From NCBI GenBank assembly GCA_015058145.1, contig SVCX01000009.1, positions 1 to 41,637 on the forward strand: a stretch of DNA of 41,637 nt, read 5' to 3'. The translations under genes were made by a program, and so were the position numbers. The DNA comes from Clostridiales bacterium (GTDB lineage: Bacteria; Bacillota; Clostridia; Peptostreptococcales; Anaerovoracaceae). Positions 7,797 to 15,992 of this stretch are shown one piece after another. The notes beneath the pieces were generated by a model that saw only the letters and a list, made by a program, of their open reading frames with translations, did no database searches and was not told the origin of the DNA. Numbering within the stretch: the stretch's first letter is position 1; each line of letters starts with the position of its first letter.

Positions 7797-9161
7797 TTAG
7801 GATTTCCTGCGCTGCAGGGACATGAAGATGCCCAGAATGCAGAGTCCCGTAAAGATAAAGAAGCAGATGTGCATGGTGCGAATCAGGTCTGCAGCCGGCA
7901 CATCATAGAGGGAGACGTTGCCGATGGTTCCGCTGACGACCAGGGTGATAATGGCCATGCCGATGGTCTGTCCTGATGTACGCATAGTCGAAACAATGGA
8001 ATTGGCAACGGCGAATTTCTGCGGCGGAACGCAGCTCATAATTACGTTTGTATTCGGTGATGAGAAGAGCGCGATGCCGAATCCTGCAGCTGCCATAGCG
8101 AAAACGATAGCCCATATCGGTGTGTGCACTTGTGTAAAACCGAAGAACAACAAAGTGAACGCACACACTGCCATGCCGCCTGATACTAGCTTGTAGGCGG
8201 GAACACGATCAGACATGCGCCCCATCCACGGCGAGAAGAGCGCCATGAATACCGGTTGGGTCATCATAATCAGTCCCGCTGTCTGAGAGTGCAGTCCCTG
8301 TGCCACCTGAAGGTAAATGGAAACGAAATAACCCAGCGCGAAGGTTGCGCTGTAGTTGAATAACGCTGTCAGATTCGACAGCGTAAACACCCTGTCCTCC
8401 GCGAAGATTCGCACATCGATGACAGGGTTCTCGAATTTCAATTCAATTTTTACGAACAGTATCCCCAGAATCACACCGACCAGAAGAAACGCCCATCCGA
8501 ATCGGATGCTGTTCAGAGAAGTCAACCCATAGATCAGGCACATGATCATCAGAATATAAACGATATTTCCGCCGAGGTCGAATTTCGCCCCGGTTTTTTC
8601 TTGCCTGTCATCAGTGACTCCCGCCAGTGTCAAAATCATTGACGCGAAAGCGATGGCTGCGCCAAAGAGAAAGATCGCTTGCCATCCGAAGAAATTGTTC
8701 AGAAATCCGCCCAGTGCCGGACCAATGGCGAGGCCGGTATAAATACCCGATGTCACGATGCCGATGGCTTTGCCCCGCTGGTTGCCTGGGAATGCATTGA
8801 TGGCAATGGGCATATTGGATGCGAAGATCATGGCCGCGCCGATACCCATGACGACGCGCGCTGTGAGGATTCCCGCAGATGACCCCATGAACACCGCTAC
8901 AACAGAAGCAACGCCAAAAACAGCGACTCCCGCCGCCAACATATATTTTCTGCTGGTGCTGTCTGCAATTTTTCCGAACGGTACCGCCAAAGCTGCGATG
9001 ATGATAACATAGGCTGTTGTGATCCAGCCCACACTCGCCGCTCCCATATTAAAGTATGTTCCCATGGCCGGTATCGCCAGATTCGTCGCGCTGCCCGAGA
9101 AGGCTGTCGCAAACGACGTTCCTGTCGCCACGGCAAGGGCAATCTTCTGTTCCTTTGTCAT
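7797..9161 (-). CDS. MFS transporter, DHA2 (14-helix) drug:H+ antiporter type
   Basis: A 454-residue transporter with about 14 hydrophobic segments, as in the EmrB/QacA subfamily. It has the motif-A-like loop VPFGKIADSTSRKYML after helix 2, RVVMGIGAAMIFASNMPIAI, and the motif-C-like GIYTGLAIGPALGGFL in helix 5. It probably exports a toxic compound by proton antiport. It is convergent with cobO (17 bases apart). The ATG at 9161 has no ribosome site, and a TATAAT ends 6 bases upstream, so the mRNA may be leaderless. A terminator hairpin separates it from the upstream B12 operon. Confidence 0.9.
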   Translation of the reverse strand: MTKEQKIALAVATGTSFATAFSGSATNLAIPAMGTYFNMGAASVGWITTAYVIIIAALAVPFGKIADSTSRKYMLAAGVAVFGVASVVAVFMGSSAGILTARVVMGIGAAMIFASNMPIAINAFPGNQRGKAIGIVTSGIYTGLAIGPALGGFLNNFFGWQAIFLFGAAIAFASMILTLAGVTDDRQEKTGAKFDLGGNIVYILMIMCLIYGLTSLNSIRFGWAFLLVGVILGILFVKIELKFENPVIDVRIFAEDRVFTLSNLTALFNYSATFALGYFVSIYLQVAQGLHSQTAGLIMMTQPVFMALFSPWMGRMSDRVPAYKLVSGGMAVCAFTLLFFGFTQVHTPIWAIVFAMAAAGFGIALFSSPNTNVIMSCVPPQKFAVANSIVSTMRTSGQTIGMAIITLVVSGTIGNVSLYDVPAADLIRTMHICFFIFTGLCILGIFMSLQRRKS

Positions 9162-9167
9162 ATACGC

Positions 9168-9173
9168 ATTATA
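9168..9173 (-). promoter_or_regulatory. -10 box of a possible leaderless promoter for the MFS gene
   Basis: TATAAT on the minus strand ends 6 bases before the ATG at 9161, so transcription would start at or next to the A of the ATG. No Shine-Dalgarno sequence fits between. The -35 (TTTTGT, 9191-9196) is weak and lies in the loop of the preceding terminator hairpin, so the promoter call is tentative. Confidence 0.4.
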
Positions 9174-9206
9174 ACAAAAGAGCCGTCGCTACAAAAGAGC
9201 GACGGC
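9174..9206 (-). terminator. Rho-independent terminator of the B12-riboswitch operon
   Basis: On the minus strand GCCGTCGCT-N7-AGCGACGGC (9198-9206 / 9182-9190) is a perfect 9-bp stem, followed by TCTTTTGTT. It lies 15 bases past the stop of the binding-protein gene and ends that operon before the MFS gene. Confidence 0.85.
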
Positions 9207-9221
9207 CCCTGAAACAGTGAA

Positions 9222-10391
9222 CTACTCTAGTTTTTTCAAGTACTTCAAATCAGTCGGATTCTCTTCCGAGAACAGCTTATGAAAGTCCAATATCATATCT
9301 GCGACAATATCTGTTCTCTGATACATGGCGCTGTCTGTGACCCAACAGTTATTATTCTGAACAGCTGTCATCTTTTTCATGATTGGATCTTTACCTATCA
9401 AATCGTCCATCGTTTTCACAGAGCTATCTATACTGCCATTGTAGATGATATAATCAGCATCCACCGCAGTATCATAAAACGTCTCAATAGATGTATCGAT
9501 AGATGTTCTGCCGCTATCATCATCCAGGTCCTTGAAAATGTATCTCGCTCCTGCGATTTCAATCATCGCAGGAATGTAGTCTGTGCTTCTCCTTACGACC
9601 GCCTTGCCATCAGACGAAATGTAGAAGAACGCAACAGTCTTTTCAGTATTTTCAAAGTCATCTAAGTCTTTAATTGCATCTATTTGCGTTGCGAAGAATG
9701 ATTCTGCCTGCTCTTCGTGATCCGTCAGAATCCCATATAGCTTGATCCATTCTGCTCTGCCCAAAGGATCCGATTCGTAACTAGATCTGTCGACCATAAC
9801 AGGAATGCCAAGATCTTCTAGCATTTCCTGAACTTCCGGTGAATGATCAATCATCGTTGACTCCAGTGCAAGATCACACCCTTCTTTCAGGATGGTTTCA
9901 TAATCCGGCGCACTGTACTTGCCTGCAAATATGATATCCCCTTTTTCCATGGCTTCTTTGGGTTCATCGAAAGTCCATGACTCCTTTGGAACAGAGGACA
10001 TGCGAATATGATCAATGGCGTCCATGGAACAGAACATCGCCATCGTCGCCGTAGCCGCCAGATAGATTGTATCAATCGGTTTCTGCAGAACTATAATGTC
10101 GCTTTCCAGGTTCTCCGGAACCGTTCCATCCTCAGGAACAATTAGAAAGCGCTGAAATCCATGGATGTCTACCAGGTCATAGCCGCCCTCATAACGGTAG
10201 ACGCTGTACTCTGTAGCCCGTTGCAACTCAAGAGTTGATTCGTAGGTCAGTCCATCGATTTTCGGTGCGGTTTCAGTAGCTGTTTCGCCGCCTTCCCCAC
10301 CGCATCCTGTGAAGAGCCCTGCAGTCAACATGCAGAGAGATACCATCAGTGCAATCAGCCTGTACTTTGTTTTCCTGTTATTACTGTTCAT
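9222..10391 (-). CDS. ABC transporter substrate-binding lipoprotein, BtuF/FepB-like (probable cobalamin or corrinoid)
   Basis: A 389-residue lipoprotein. Residues 1-29 are a signal with lipobox LFTGC (Cys30), so it is membrane-anchored. The body has the cluster A-II helical-backbone binding-protein layout. The first lobe contains LIVPEDG, VLQKPIDTIYLAA and GIPVMVDRSSYE; a connecting helix carries AEWIKLYGIL; the second lobe contains EKTVAFFYISSDGKAVVRR and ends with NNCWVTDSAMYQ. That class binds B12, haem or Fe-siderophores. The B12 riboswitch upstream of the operon favours a corrinoid. No BtuC/BtuD partners are in the window. The start lies inside the end of the preceding gene (11-base overlap), which implies translational coupling, and a strong terminator follows. 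Confidence 0.82.
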   Translation of the reverse strand: MNSNNRKTKYRLIALMVSLCMLTAGLFTGCGGEGGETATETAPKIDGLTYESTLELQRATEYSVYRYEGGYDLVDIHGFQRFLIVPEDGTVPENLESDIIVLQKPIDTIYLAATATMAMFCSMDAIDHIRMSSVPKESWTFDEPKEAMEKGDIIFAGKYSAPDYETILKEGCDLALESTMIDHSPEVQEMLEDLGIPVMVDRSSYESDPLGRAEWIKLYGILTDHEEQAESFFATQIDAIKDLDDFENTEKTVAFFYISSDGKAVVRRSTDYIPAMIEIAGARYIFKDLDDDSGRTSIDTSIETFYDTAVDADYIIYNGSIDSSVKTMDDLIGKDPIMKKMTAVQNNNCWVTDSAMYQRTDIVADMILDFHKLFSEENPTDLKYLKKLE

Positions 10392-12888
10392 CTTCTACTT
10401 TTTCCTTTTTATTGTCTTTGACGTATTTGTCGAAAGCCTGAGACGCAGCCTCTTCCTCGCCGTAGATTGCACCATAAACTTTAATCCACTCTGCATCACC
10501 GTAATTCGTCGCTTCGTTCTGAGCACGGTCAACCATGACTGGAACAGACAGCGAAGAATATCTCGTCTGAAGCCTGCGTAGGGTTTTCGTTTTTTCTTTT
10601 GATGCTTCTACTTCTTCATCGGTGCTCTTTTTAGTCACTTTGTCCGGAAGCACTTCCGCCGGAAGGATAACCATGTCCCCTTCTTCCAGAACAATCTTCT
10701 TGAAATCCGGCTTCTCATATTCCCCGATATCATCCATTTTCTGAAGTGCGTCCTTCCTTCCAAGCTGCTCGATTCTGTCGCCTGCCTCCGCTGCAAAGGC
10801 AAAGGTACTGTCTATAGGCTTTTGCACGATGATACAGTCTTTTTCTATTCCGGCAGGAAGTTCTACGCCTTCTGGGACGACCAGATAATTAACGATGTTA
10901 TTCTGATACAGTTCATTGGTAAATTCGTTTTCAGATTTGGCAATCGGCTTTCCGTCTTCATCATATTCGATTTTCTCTTCGCCGTTCACCTCTTCTTCCT
11001 TTGCGTCTTTGTCCGACTCTTTCTTTGGTTTTATATAAAGATCCGTACCTGAACTCTGATCGATTGAAATCAGTGTTATGCCTTGCTCATATTTGAAGAT
11101 TTTGAAATACTTAGCGTATTCGATTTTCGTCTCGCCTTCATTCTCCAAACCAATCAGTTCCGGCGCTTTATCTGACAGTTTGTTTTTATCAATCAGTTCA
11201 CCTTCTCCATCTTTTCCATCTTTACCAGCTGTTGCACCAGCCTTGTAGATGAAAATCTTATACTCAACCCAATGTGGTTGGGACATGGCAGTGGTTCTTC
11301 CGATAATCGTATTGTTGGCATTCAGTTTCACAGGGATGACAAATGTGGAATTTCCGCCACCCTGCTTCGAATATGTTCTGCCGTTCGCGCGGAGAGAATC
11401 ATATTTACTGCTTCCAAAAACTATGGTTGCATAAGCTTTTCCGCCTTTAACTGTAATCTTTGTGCAGTGGATATACGCTAGTCTTCCGGAGCCGCCTGAC
11501 CACCTGAACTTATCCGGTTTATAGACGCCGTCCTTCAGGCTCGTTGAATTGTCGACCTTACTCGTGCCTTTGTTCTTGGCATCCGCCCATTTTTCAATCT
11601 TCTTTTCTTTGTTTTTTTTCTTTTGGGAAGGCACTACAGATGTGCCGCCCTTCACTTTCTGAGCGCCTTTGCTATAGAACATGATCCACTTGTCCGGTCT
11701 CCAAGGATCTGTCGATGGATCAGTATCATGCTCATATTTCCAGGAGTGCGGTGTAATAGTCAATTTCTTGTCCAGGGCTGCAACTGGAATATCGAAGGTG
11801 TAGTATCCGTTGACGATCTTCGCCTTGATCCATTTGTTCTTTCCTGCGCTCCTTGCCTGCTTCGGCGTTCCCATGTAGACATAGTCATATCCTTCTCCGC
11901 TCAGGACGATTGTTGCAGTCATGGTCTTGTTCTTATTGACCTTCAGAATCACCCATGCAGGATCGGTGTTTTTAGGATTGAGATAAAACATCTTCCTGTC
12001 TGTTGTCGCTTTTACCTTCCACGTTCCAACGGTGAGTTTCTGCTTATCTTTACCAGTCGGTTCCGTAGGTTCCGTCGGTTTTGTCGGGTCAGTCGGATTT
12101 GTTTGCTCGTCTGGTTCTGTTGATTCCTCTGGATTCTTAGGGATTACCGTGCTATCATCAATTTTCGAGTTTTCGGATGTCAGTGTGATTGTATAATGAT
12201 AATTAATCCAATGAGGCTGAATCATTGCGACTGATCTGCCGCTGAATGGTTTTTTAACATTCAGTGTGACAGGAACAGAAACCTGTTGATTTCCAATCTT
12301 ATATACGTCCTTACCCTTCTTCTTTGTCTTTGGATCGTACAGTTCAGCTGTTTCGTTGCTGGAAGGCGCTTTCCCCATATAAACATGGGTCATGTTCTCA
12401 CTGTCTGTCGTGAATACCGCAGTAGCTTCGCCATTGACGATAACCACCTTTTCGCAGAAGAAGTTGGCCTTTCCAGTCCCCCCTTCAAACTCAAACTTTT
12501 CCGGTTTATATGTGCCGTCTGACAAATTGGTCGAAGGTTCCTCTTCGCTGCCCTGCTCAGTGCCTTCTTCCCCTTCTGTCCCCGCATTTACGGCATTTTC
12601 AACAGTTTGGTTCTTTGAGCTGTCTGCGGATGCTTCGGGAGTTTCCGCACCTTCGGTTGCTTCTCTCTCGTCATCTGCAACATCTTCCGAAGGTGTTTCC
12701 GAAGGCTGGTCCTCCTCAGCCGGTTCCGAATCAACGGAACCCGGTTCGCCTTCCTGGACGACTATTTCCTTGTTGCCATCAGTATTGGAATTCGGATCAA
12801 CATCATCTGCAAAAGCAGGAACAGACCATGCTAAAGCCACCATGACAGCCAAAACCACTGAAATGAATTTGTTTTTTCTCTGCGTCAT
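10381..12888 (-). CDS. Secreted surface protein: three capture-like repeats plus half of a BtuF-like binding domain
   Basis: An 835-residue secreted protein. Residues 1-28 are a signal peptide ending PAFA-DD, followed by an acidic, Pro/Glu/Ser-rich linker to about 120. Three related domains follow (about 123-236, 283-407 and 451-548). Copies 1 and 3 share DGxYKPxKF, GGxGxxxxxxC and a closing pattern VPVxLN...GRxxAMxQPHWxxY. Copy 2 is diverged but keeps PHSW. A PT-repeat linker (about 250-280) and a Lys-rich linker (about 420-450) separate them. Residues 575-835 match the first lobe and linker helix of the neighbouring lipoprotein (LVVPEG, IIVQKPIDS, VPVMVDRAQ, AEWIKVYGAI) and then stop. There is no lipobox, LPXTG or membrane tail. 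The start is ATG at 12888 (AAAGGG 9 bases before). By context it is a cobalamin-capture protein; the ligand is inferred. Confidence 0.75.
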   Translation of the reverse strand: MTQRKNKFISVVLAVMVALAWSVPAFADDVDPNSNTDGNKEIVVQEGEPGSVDSEPAEEDQPSETPSEDVADDEREATEGAETPEASADSSKNQTVENAVNAGTEGEEGTEQGSEEEPSTNLSDGTYKPEKFEFEGGTGKANFFCEKVVIVNGEATAVFTTDSENMTHVYMGKAPSSNETAELYDPKTKKKGKDVYKIGNQQVSVPVTLNVKKPFSGRSVAMIQPHWINYHYTITLTSENSKIDDSTVIPKNPEESTEPDEQTNPTDPTKPTEPTEPTGKDKQKLTVGTWKVKATTDRKMFYLNPKNTDPAWVILKVNKNKTMTATIVLSGEGYDYVYMGTPKQARSAGKNKWIKAKIVNGYYTFDIPVAALDKKLTITPHSWKYEHDTDPSTDPWRPDKWIMFYSKGAQKVKGGTSVVPSQKKKNKEKKIEKWADAKNKGTSKVDNSTSLKDGVYKPDKFRWSGGSGRLAYIHCTKITVKGGKAYATIVFGSSKYDSLRANGRTYSKQGGGNSTFVIPVKLNANNTIIGRTTAMSQPHWVEYKIFIYKAGATAGKDGKDGEGELIDKNKLSDKAPELIGLENEGETKIEYAKYFKIFKYEQGITLISIDQSSGTDLYIKPKKESDKDAKEEEVNGEEKIEYDEDGKPIAKSENEFTNELYQNNIVNYLVVPEGVELPAGIEKDCIIVQKPIDSTFAFAAEAGDRIEQLGRKDALQKMDDIGEYEKPDFKKIVLEEGDMVILPAEVLPDKVTKKSTDEEVEASKEKTKTLRRLQTRYSSLSVPVMVDRAQNEATNYGDAEWIKVYGAIYGEEEAASQAFDKYVKDNKKEKVEDEQ

Positions 12889-12920
12889 CAAAAAATGCCC
12901 TTTCTTTATGACACGGCGGA

Positions 12921-12944
12921 AACCGCCCGTAAAAACAGGCGGTT
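12921..12944 (-). other. Intercistronic hairpin in the B12 operon
   Basis: AACCGCC (12921-12927) and GGCGGTT (12938-12944) form a 7-bp stem with a 10-base loop, in the 90-base gap between the two surface-protein genes. It has no clean U-run in the minus-strand direction, so it is more likely an mRNA stability element or weak attenuator than a full terminator. Confidence 0.45.
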
Positions 12945-12978
12945 AGCCGCAATAATAATATGAAAATGGGTAGAATTT

Positions 12979-14274
12979 TTATTTAACTTTTACTTTGATT
13001 GTCTTTGTGACTGTTGCTGCTTTGTAATTAGTTGATTTTGCAGCAGTTGCCTTAACCGTAATCTTGTAAGTACCCTTCTTTGTCTTTTTAGCAACTTTAA
13101 TCTTGCCGGTCGTCTTATTGATTGACAACTTCTTGGAGCCACTTACCTTCGCATAGGTGACTTTTGTCTTTGCTCCGGATACAGCTACTTTACTTGTCTG
13201 CTGTGCCTTCTTCTTCAGTTTCTTGAACTTGACAGTCTTCTTCGCCGTTGACATTGTCAGTTTCTGATTTGCAGGATTGATCTTGAATGTCGCGGCCTTC
13301 GTACCTGTGAAGTTACCTTTTCCCGTTACCGTCACCTTAGCTGTACCGGCGTTTGTATTGTTTGCATAGACCACAGTGTAGTCCTTATCCTTCACTAGGT
13401 TTTTGCCACCGAATGATACAGTAACAGCAGGAGTCTGAGCCTTGCCGTTATACGTCTTCGCAGTAATGGCTGCTACAGTTGCACTGTTGATTGAAGCAGG
13501 GTTGATTGTGAACTCAGCAATCTTTGTTCCTGCATAATTATGCTGGACTCCTTCGATTGTTACAATTGCCTTTCCACTGTTTACGTTGTTTTCATACCCC
13601 ACTTTGTAGTCAGTATCTTTGACCAATGTTTTGCCATCGAGCGTCAGTACTACCTCAGGCTCTATTGCTGCACCCGTATACGTATAAGAAGCTGCAGAGA
13701 GAGATCCTTCTGCTCTGGCAAAATTGTATGATTCAGTCAAAACCGTCACATAATAGTTTTTGTTCTTCCAAGTGCCTCCAACAGACATAACGATAGGTAT
13801 CCTTCTGCCAACATCGCTTACAGGGATTTTAAACGTAAACTCCGCAGAGTAAGTTGTTGCACCTTCGTCATTTACGCTTGTATCCGTAATGTTTCCATCA
13901 CTTCCCAAATTGTCTGCTGTAATAGCTAAACTGTCTAAGATTGCAGTTGGATCTTCAGCTTCAGAAGGATATTCTGATAATGCAATCCTGTCATAATTGT
14001 TGCTCTTTGCATATGCGGTCTTAACATGCGCTGTTACTGTGTTGTCATCGTTAACAACAACATATGTTCCCTCGTCTAACAACCTGAACATTCCAATGGA
14101 AGCATATACAATATTATTCGTTGCTCCTTTATCACTGTCTGCGGTTGTTTGGTTGCCCCGATTCCCATCATCATCAAGTGACGTATACGTATACGCAAAC
14201 GCTGATGTACTCATTCCAAATACCAGCATAACTGATAACAATGCGACAAGCATTCTTCTCAAACTTGTTTTCAT
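12979..14274 (-). CDS. Secreted surface protein with N-terminal capture-like domain and Ig-like (MBG/YDG-type) repeats
   Basis: A 431-residue secreted protein and the first gene after the cobalamin riboswitch. Residues 1-27 are a signal peptide (STSAFA-YT). Residues about 53-180 form a beta domain with FRLLDEGTYVVVNDDNTV and FTFKIPVSDVGRRIPIVM, then WKNKNYYVTV. This is the same layout as the repeats in the next gene: a strand with an aromatic ligand-like loop, then IPV...GRR...M...W...Y. Two Ig-like repeats follow (about 195-259 and 272-334), each with YxYTG/TYNGK, GxxLVKDxDYxVxYxNN, GTKxAxFxINPA. A Lys-rich C-terminal domain (336-431) is probably wall-associating. There is no LPXTG. The start is ATG at 14274 with AGAAAGGAAG upstream; the frame upstream runs back through the riboswitch platform and is not coding. 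Confidence 0.78.
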   Translation of the reverse strand: MKTSLRRMLVALLSVMLVFGMSTSAFAYTYTSLDDDGNRGNQTTADSDKGATNNIVYASIGMFRLLDEGTYVVVNDDNTVTAHVKTAYAKSNNYDRIALSEYPSEAEDPTAILDSLAITADNLGSDGNITDTSVNDEGATTYSAEFTFKIPVSDVGRRIPIVMSVGGTWKNKNYYVTVLTESYNFARAEGSLSAASYTYTGAAIEPEVVLTLDGKTLVKDTDYKVGYENNVNSGKAIVTIEGVQHNYAGTKIAEFTINPASINSATVAAITAKTYNGKAQTPAVTVSFGGKNLVKDKDYTVVYANNTNAGTAKVTVTGKGNFTGTKAATFKINPANQKLTMSTAKKTVKFKKLKKKAQQTSKVAVSGAKTKVTYAKVSGSKKLSINKTTGKIKVAKKTKKGTYKITVKATAAKSTNYKAATVTKTIKVKVK

Positions 14275-14346
14275 ACTTTCTTCCTTTCTTGTTGATTGTA
14301 TCAATAACATATATTTGTAATCTGACTTAGATAGGCAGATTGTAAA

Positions 14347-14378
14347 CAAAAAACCCTTTGCGACTTCTCGCAAAAAGG
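14347..14378 (-). terminator. Riboswitch expression-platform terminator
   Basis: On the minus strand a stem built around TTTGCGA-GAAG-TCGCAAA (about 14354-14378) is followed by six T. It lies between the aptamer and the first gene, 75 bases before the start codon. That arrangement indicates transcriptional attenuation: B12-bound aptamer favours termination. Confidence 0.75.
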
Positions 14379-14479
14379 TCATTATCAACAAGTAAGAAAC
14401 ATAGAAAGGAACCCAGTCGGTCATATCCTGCTCTGCATATCATTGACGGAACTTTCTGCGGAAGTTCGTGTATCAATCC

Positions 14480-14675
14480 CAAATCGGCAGGCTTCCTGGC
14501 TTAAGATCATCATCTCCCTGCGCCTTCTCAAATCCTCTCGGACTCAATGGCATCTGCAGGCAGACTCCCTATCACAGTGACCGGATCGCTCAGGTATCTC
14601 ACCTGATTTCCTATTATCCCATTGAGCCCTTAATATGTCAGTTTCTAAATGCTCACCCAACGGGCACCGATCTGA
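14480..14675 (-). promoter_or_regulatory. Cobalamin (B12) riboswitch aptamer
   Basis: The minus-strand sequence carries the conserved blocks of the cobalamin riboswitch in order. They are GGTGCCCGTTGGGTGA near the 5' end, AATGGGA...GGAAATCAGGTGAGA, the junction GGTCACTGTGATAGGGAG, GCCATTGAGTC, GAGAAGGCGCAGGG, and the hallmark B12-box-type AAGCCAGGAAGCCTGCC at the 3' side. ATCGG near 14671 can pair with CCGAT near 14484 to close P1. The B12 box and the GCCA(C/T)TG element are diagnostic. It controls the three surface-protein genes downstream. The central CCACTG is changed to TCACTG/CCATTG, a mild divergence. Confidence 0.92.
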
Positions 14676-14709
14676 TATTAATTTGTTCCTGTGCTTTAAG
14701 CACGGAATT

Positions 14710-14738
14710 ACTGTAGCATGAATCTTAACATTTGTAAA
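14710..14738 (-). promoter_or_regulatory. Promoter of the B12-riboswitch operon
   Basis: On the minus strand TTTACA (14738-14733) and TACAGT (14715-14710) are separated by exactly 17 bases. The start would be near 14703, about 30 bases before the aptamer, which is the expected position for a riboswitch transcript. Confidence 0.6.
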
Positions 14739-14785
14739 GATTTAGTTTGGTGTAACTAATCAAGCTGAATTGTCTGACGATTGTT

Positions 14786-15979
14786 TCACTTCAGCAGCGA
14801 CTCTTCCGTCTCCGGATCAAACAGGTGCATGGCCTCGGTCTGGAGCTTGAGTTTCAGAGCTTTTCCCTGGCTCATCTCATCTACATTCATGTTCAGCGTT
14901 GGGACGACAGCGATGATTTCCGTGTCTCCTGCCGCCTTCATGTGCAGGTGCATCTCGCTGCCCATCATCTCAGCGACTTCGATGACGGCGTCGATGCCGG
15001 TATCATCATCGCTGATCACCACGTTGACCGGTCTGACGCCGGCGACGACTTCGCGCTCTGCGGCCGCATCCGGCTGCACCTTCAACGACTCTGCCAGTTT
15101 GCCGGACAGTTCAAACTTCTCGCCCAGAATCTCAACAGTGTACTTGCCGTCCTCGCAGCGCAGCTTGCTGTCAGGGAAAAAGTTCATCTGCGGCACGCCG
15201 ATGAAGCCGGCGACGAAGAGGTTCTTCGGATTGCTGAAGACTTCCTGCGGCGTTCCGATCTGCTGGATGAAACCATCCTTCATGATGACGATCCGGTCAC
15301 CCAGTGTCATCGCTTCCACCTGATCGTGGGTTACGTAGATAAACGTCGTGTCAATCTTTTTTCTCAGCTTGATGATCTCCGCACGCATCTGGTTTCTAAG
15401 CTTCGCATCCAGATTGCTGAGCGGTTCGTCCATGAGGAAGACTTTCGGGTCTCTGACGAAGGCTCTGCCCATAGCGACTCTCTGTCTCTGCCCACCGGAG
15501 AGAGCTTTCGGTTTTCTGTTCAGGAGCGGTGTGATGTCCAGAATCTCCGCCGCTTCGCGAACGTTCTTGTCAATCTCTTCTTTGCTGAACTTCTGCATCT
15601 TCAGCGAGAAGGCCATGTTTTCATAGACCGTCATGTGCGGATACAGAGCGTAGTTCTGGAATACCATTGCGATATCTCTGTTTTTCGGAGCAACGTCATT
15701 CATGCGTTCGCCGTCAATGTAGAGATCACCTTCGCTGATGTCTTCCAGACCTGCGATCATTCTGAGTGTCGTGGACTTTCCACATCCGGAAGGTCCAACC
15801 AGCACAACGAATTCCCGGTCCGCGATTTCAAGATTGAACTCCTGAACAGCTACAACGCCTTTGTCCGTGATCTGCAGATTCATCGGCTTGTCTTCCGACC
15901 CATCCTTCTTATCTTTTTTCTTTTCATCCTCCGTAAACGGATAGATTTTCTTGATATTCTTGAGAATTACTTCTGCCAC
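14786..15979 (-). CDS. msmK: Sugar ABC transporter ATPase, MsmK/UgpC/MalK type
   Basis: A 397-residue ATPase for CUT1-family sugar importers. The Walker [10 protein letters not shown] lies near residue 60, then [14 protein letters not shown], Walker [17 protein letters not shown] and the switch His in YVTHDQ. A C-terminal TOBE regulatory region follows (about 290-390). A charged 25-residue insert after the first strand ([16 protein letters not shown]) is common in clostridial members. The start is GTG at 15979 with GGAGG 7 bases upstream. It is the last gene of the amino-sugar operon and provides the ATPase for the two permeases. In many Firmicutes one such ATPase serves several importers. 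Confidence 0.92.
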   Translation of the reverse strand: MAEVILKNIKKIYPFTEDEKKKDKKDGSEDKPMNLQITDKGVVAVQEFNLEIADREFVVLVGPSGCGKSTTLRMIAGLEDISEGDLYIDGERMNDVAPKNRDIAMVFQNYALYPHMTVYENMAFSLKMQKFSKEEIDKNVREAAEILDITPLLNRKPKALSGGQRQRVAMGRAFVRDPKVFLMDEPLSNLDAKLRNQMRAEIIKLRKKIDTTFIYVTHDQVEAMTLGDRIVIMKDGFIQQIGTPQEVFSNPKNLFVAGFIGVPQMNFFPDSKLRCEDGKYTVEILGEKFELSGKLAESLKVQPDAAAEREVVAGVRPVNVVISDDDTGIDAVIEVAEMMGSEMHLHMKAAGDTEIIAVVPTLNMNVDEMSQGKALKLKLQTEAMHLFDPETEESLLK

Positions 15980-15992
15980 AGCTGAACCTCCA

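Noticed and set aside
14275-14424. Upstream extension of the first B12-operon protein to 14424
   Set aside because: It would translate the riboswitch platform terminator. The signal peptide and ribosome site fit ATG 14274.
14825-15985. Long plus-strand open frame antisense to the MsmK-type ATPase gene
   Set aside because: It mirrors the minus-strand gene, has no ribosome site and reads as a His/Arg/Val-rich protein typical of an antisense frame. The ATPase on the other strand has all motifs.
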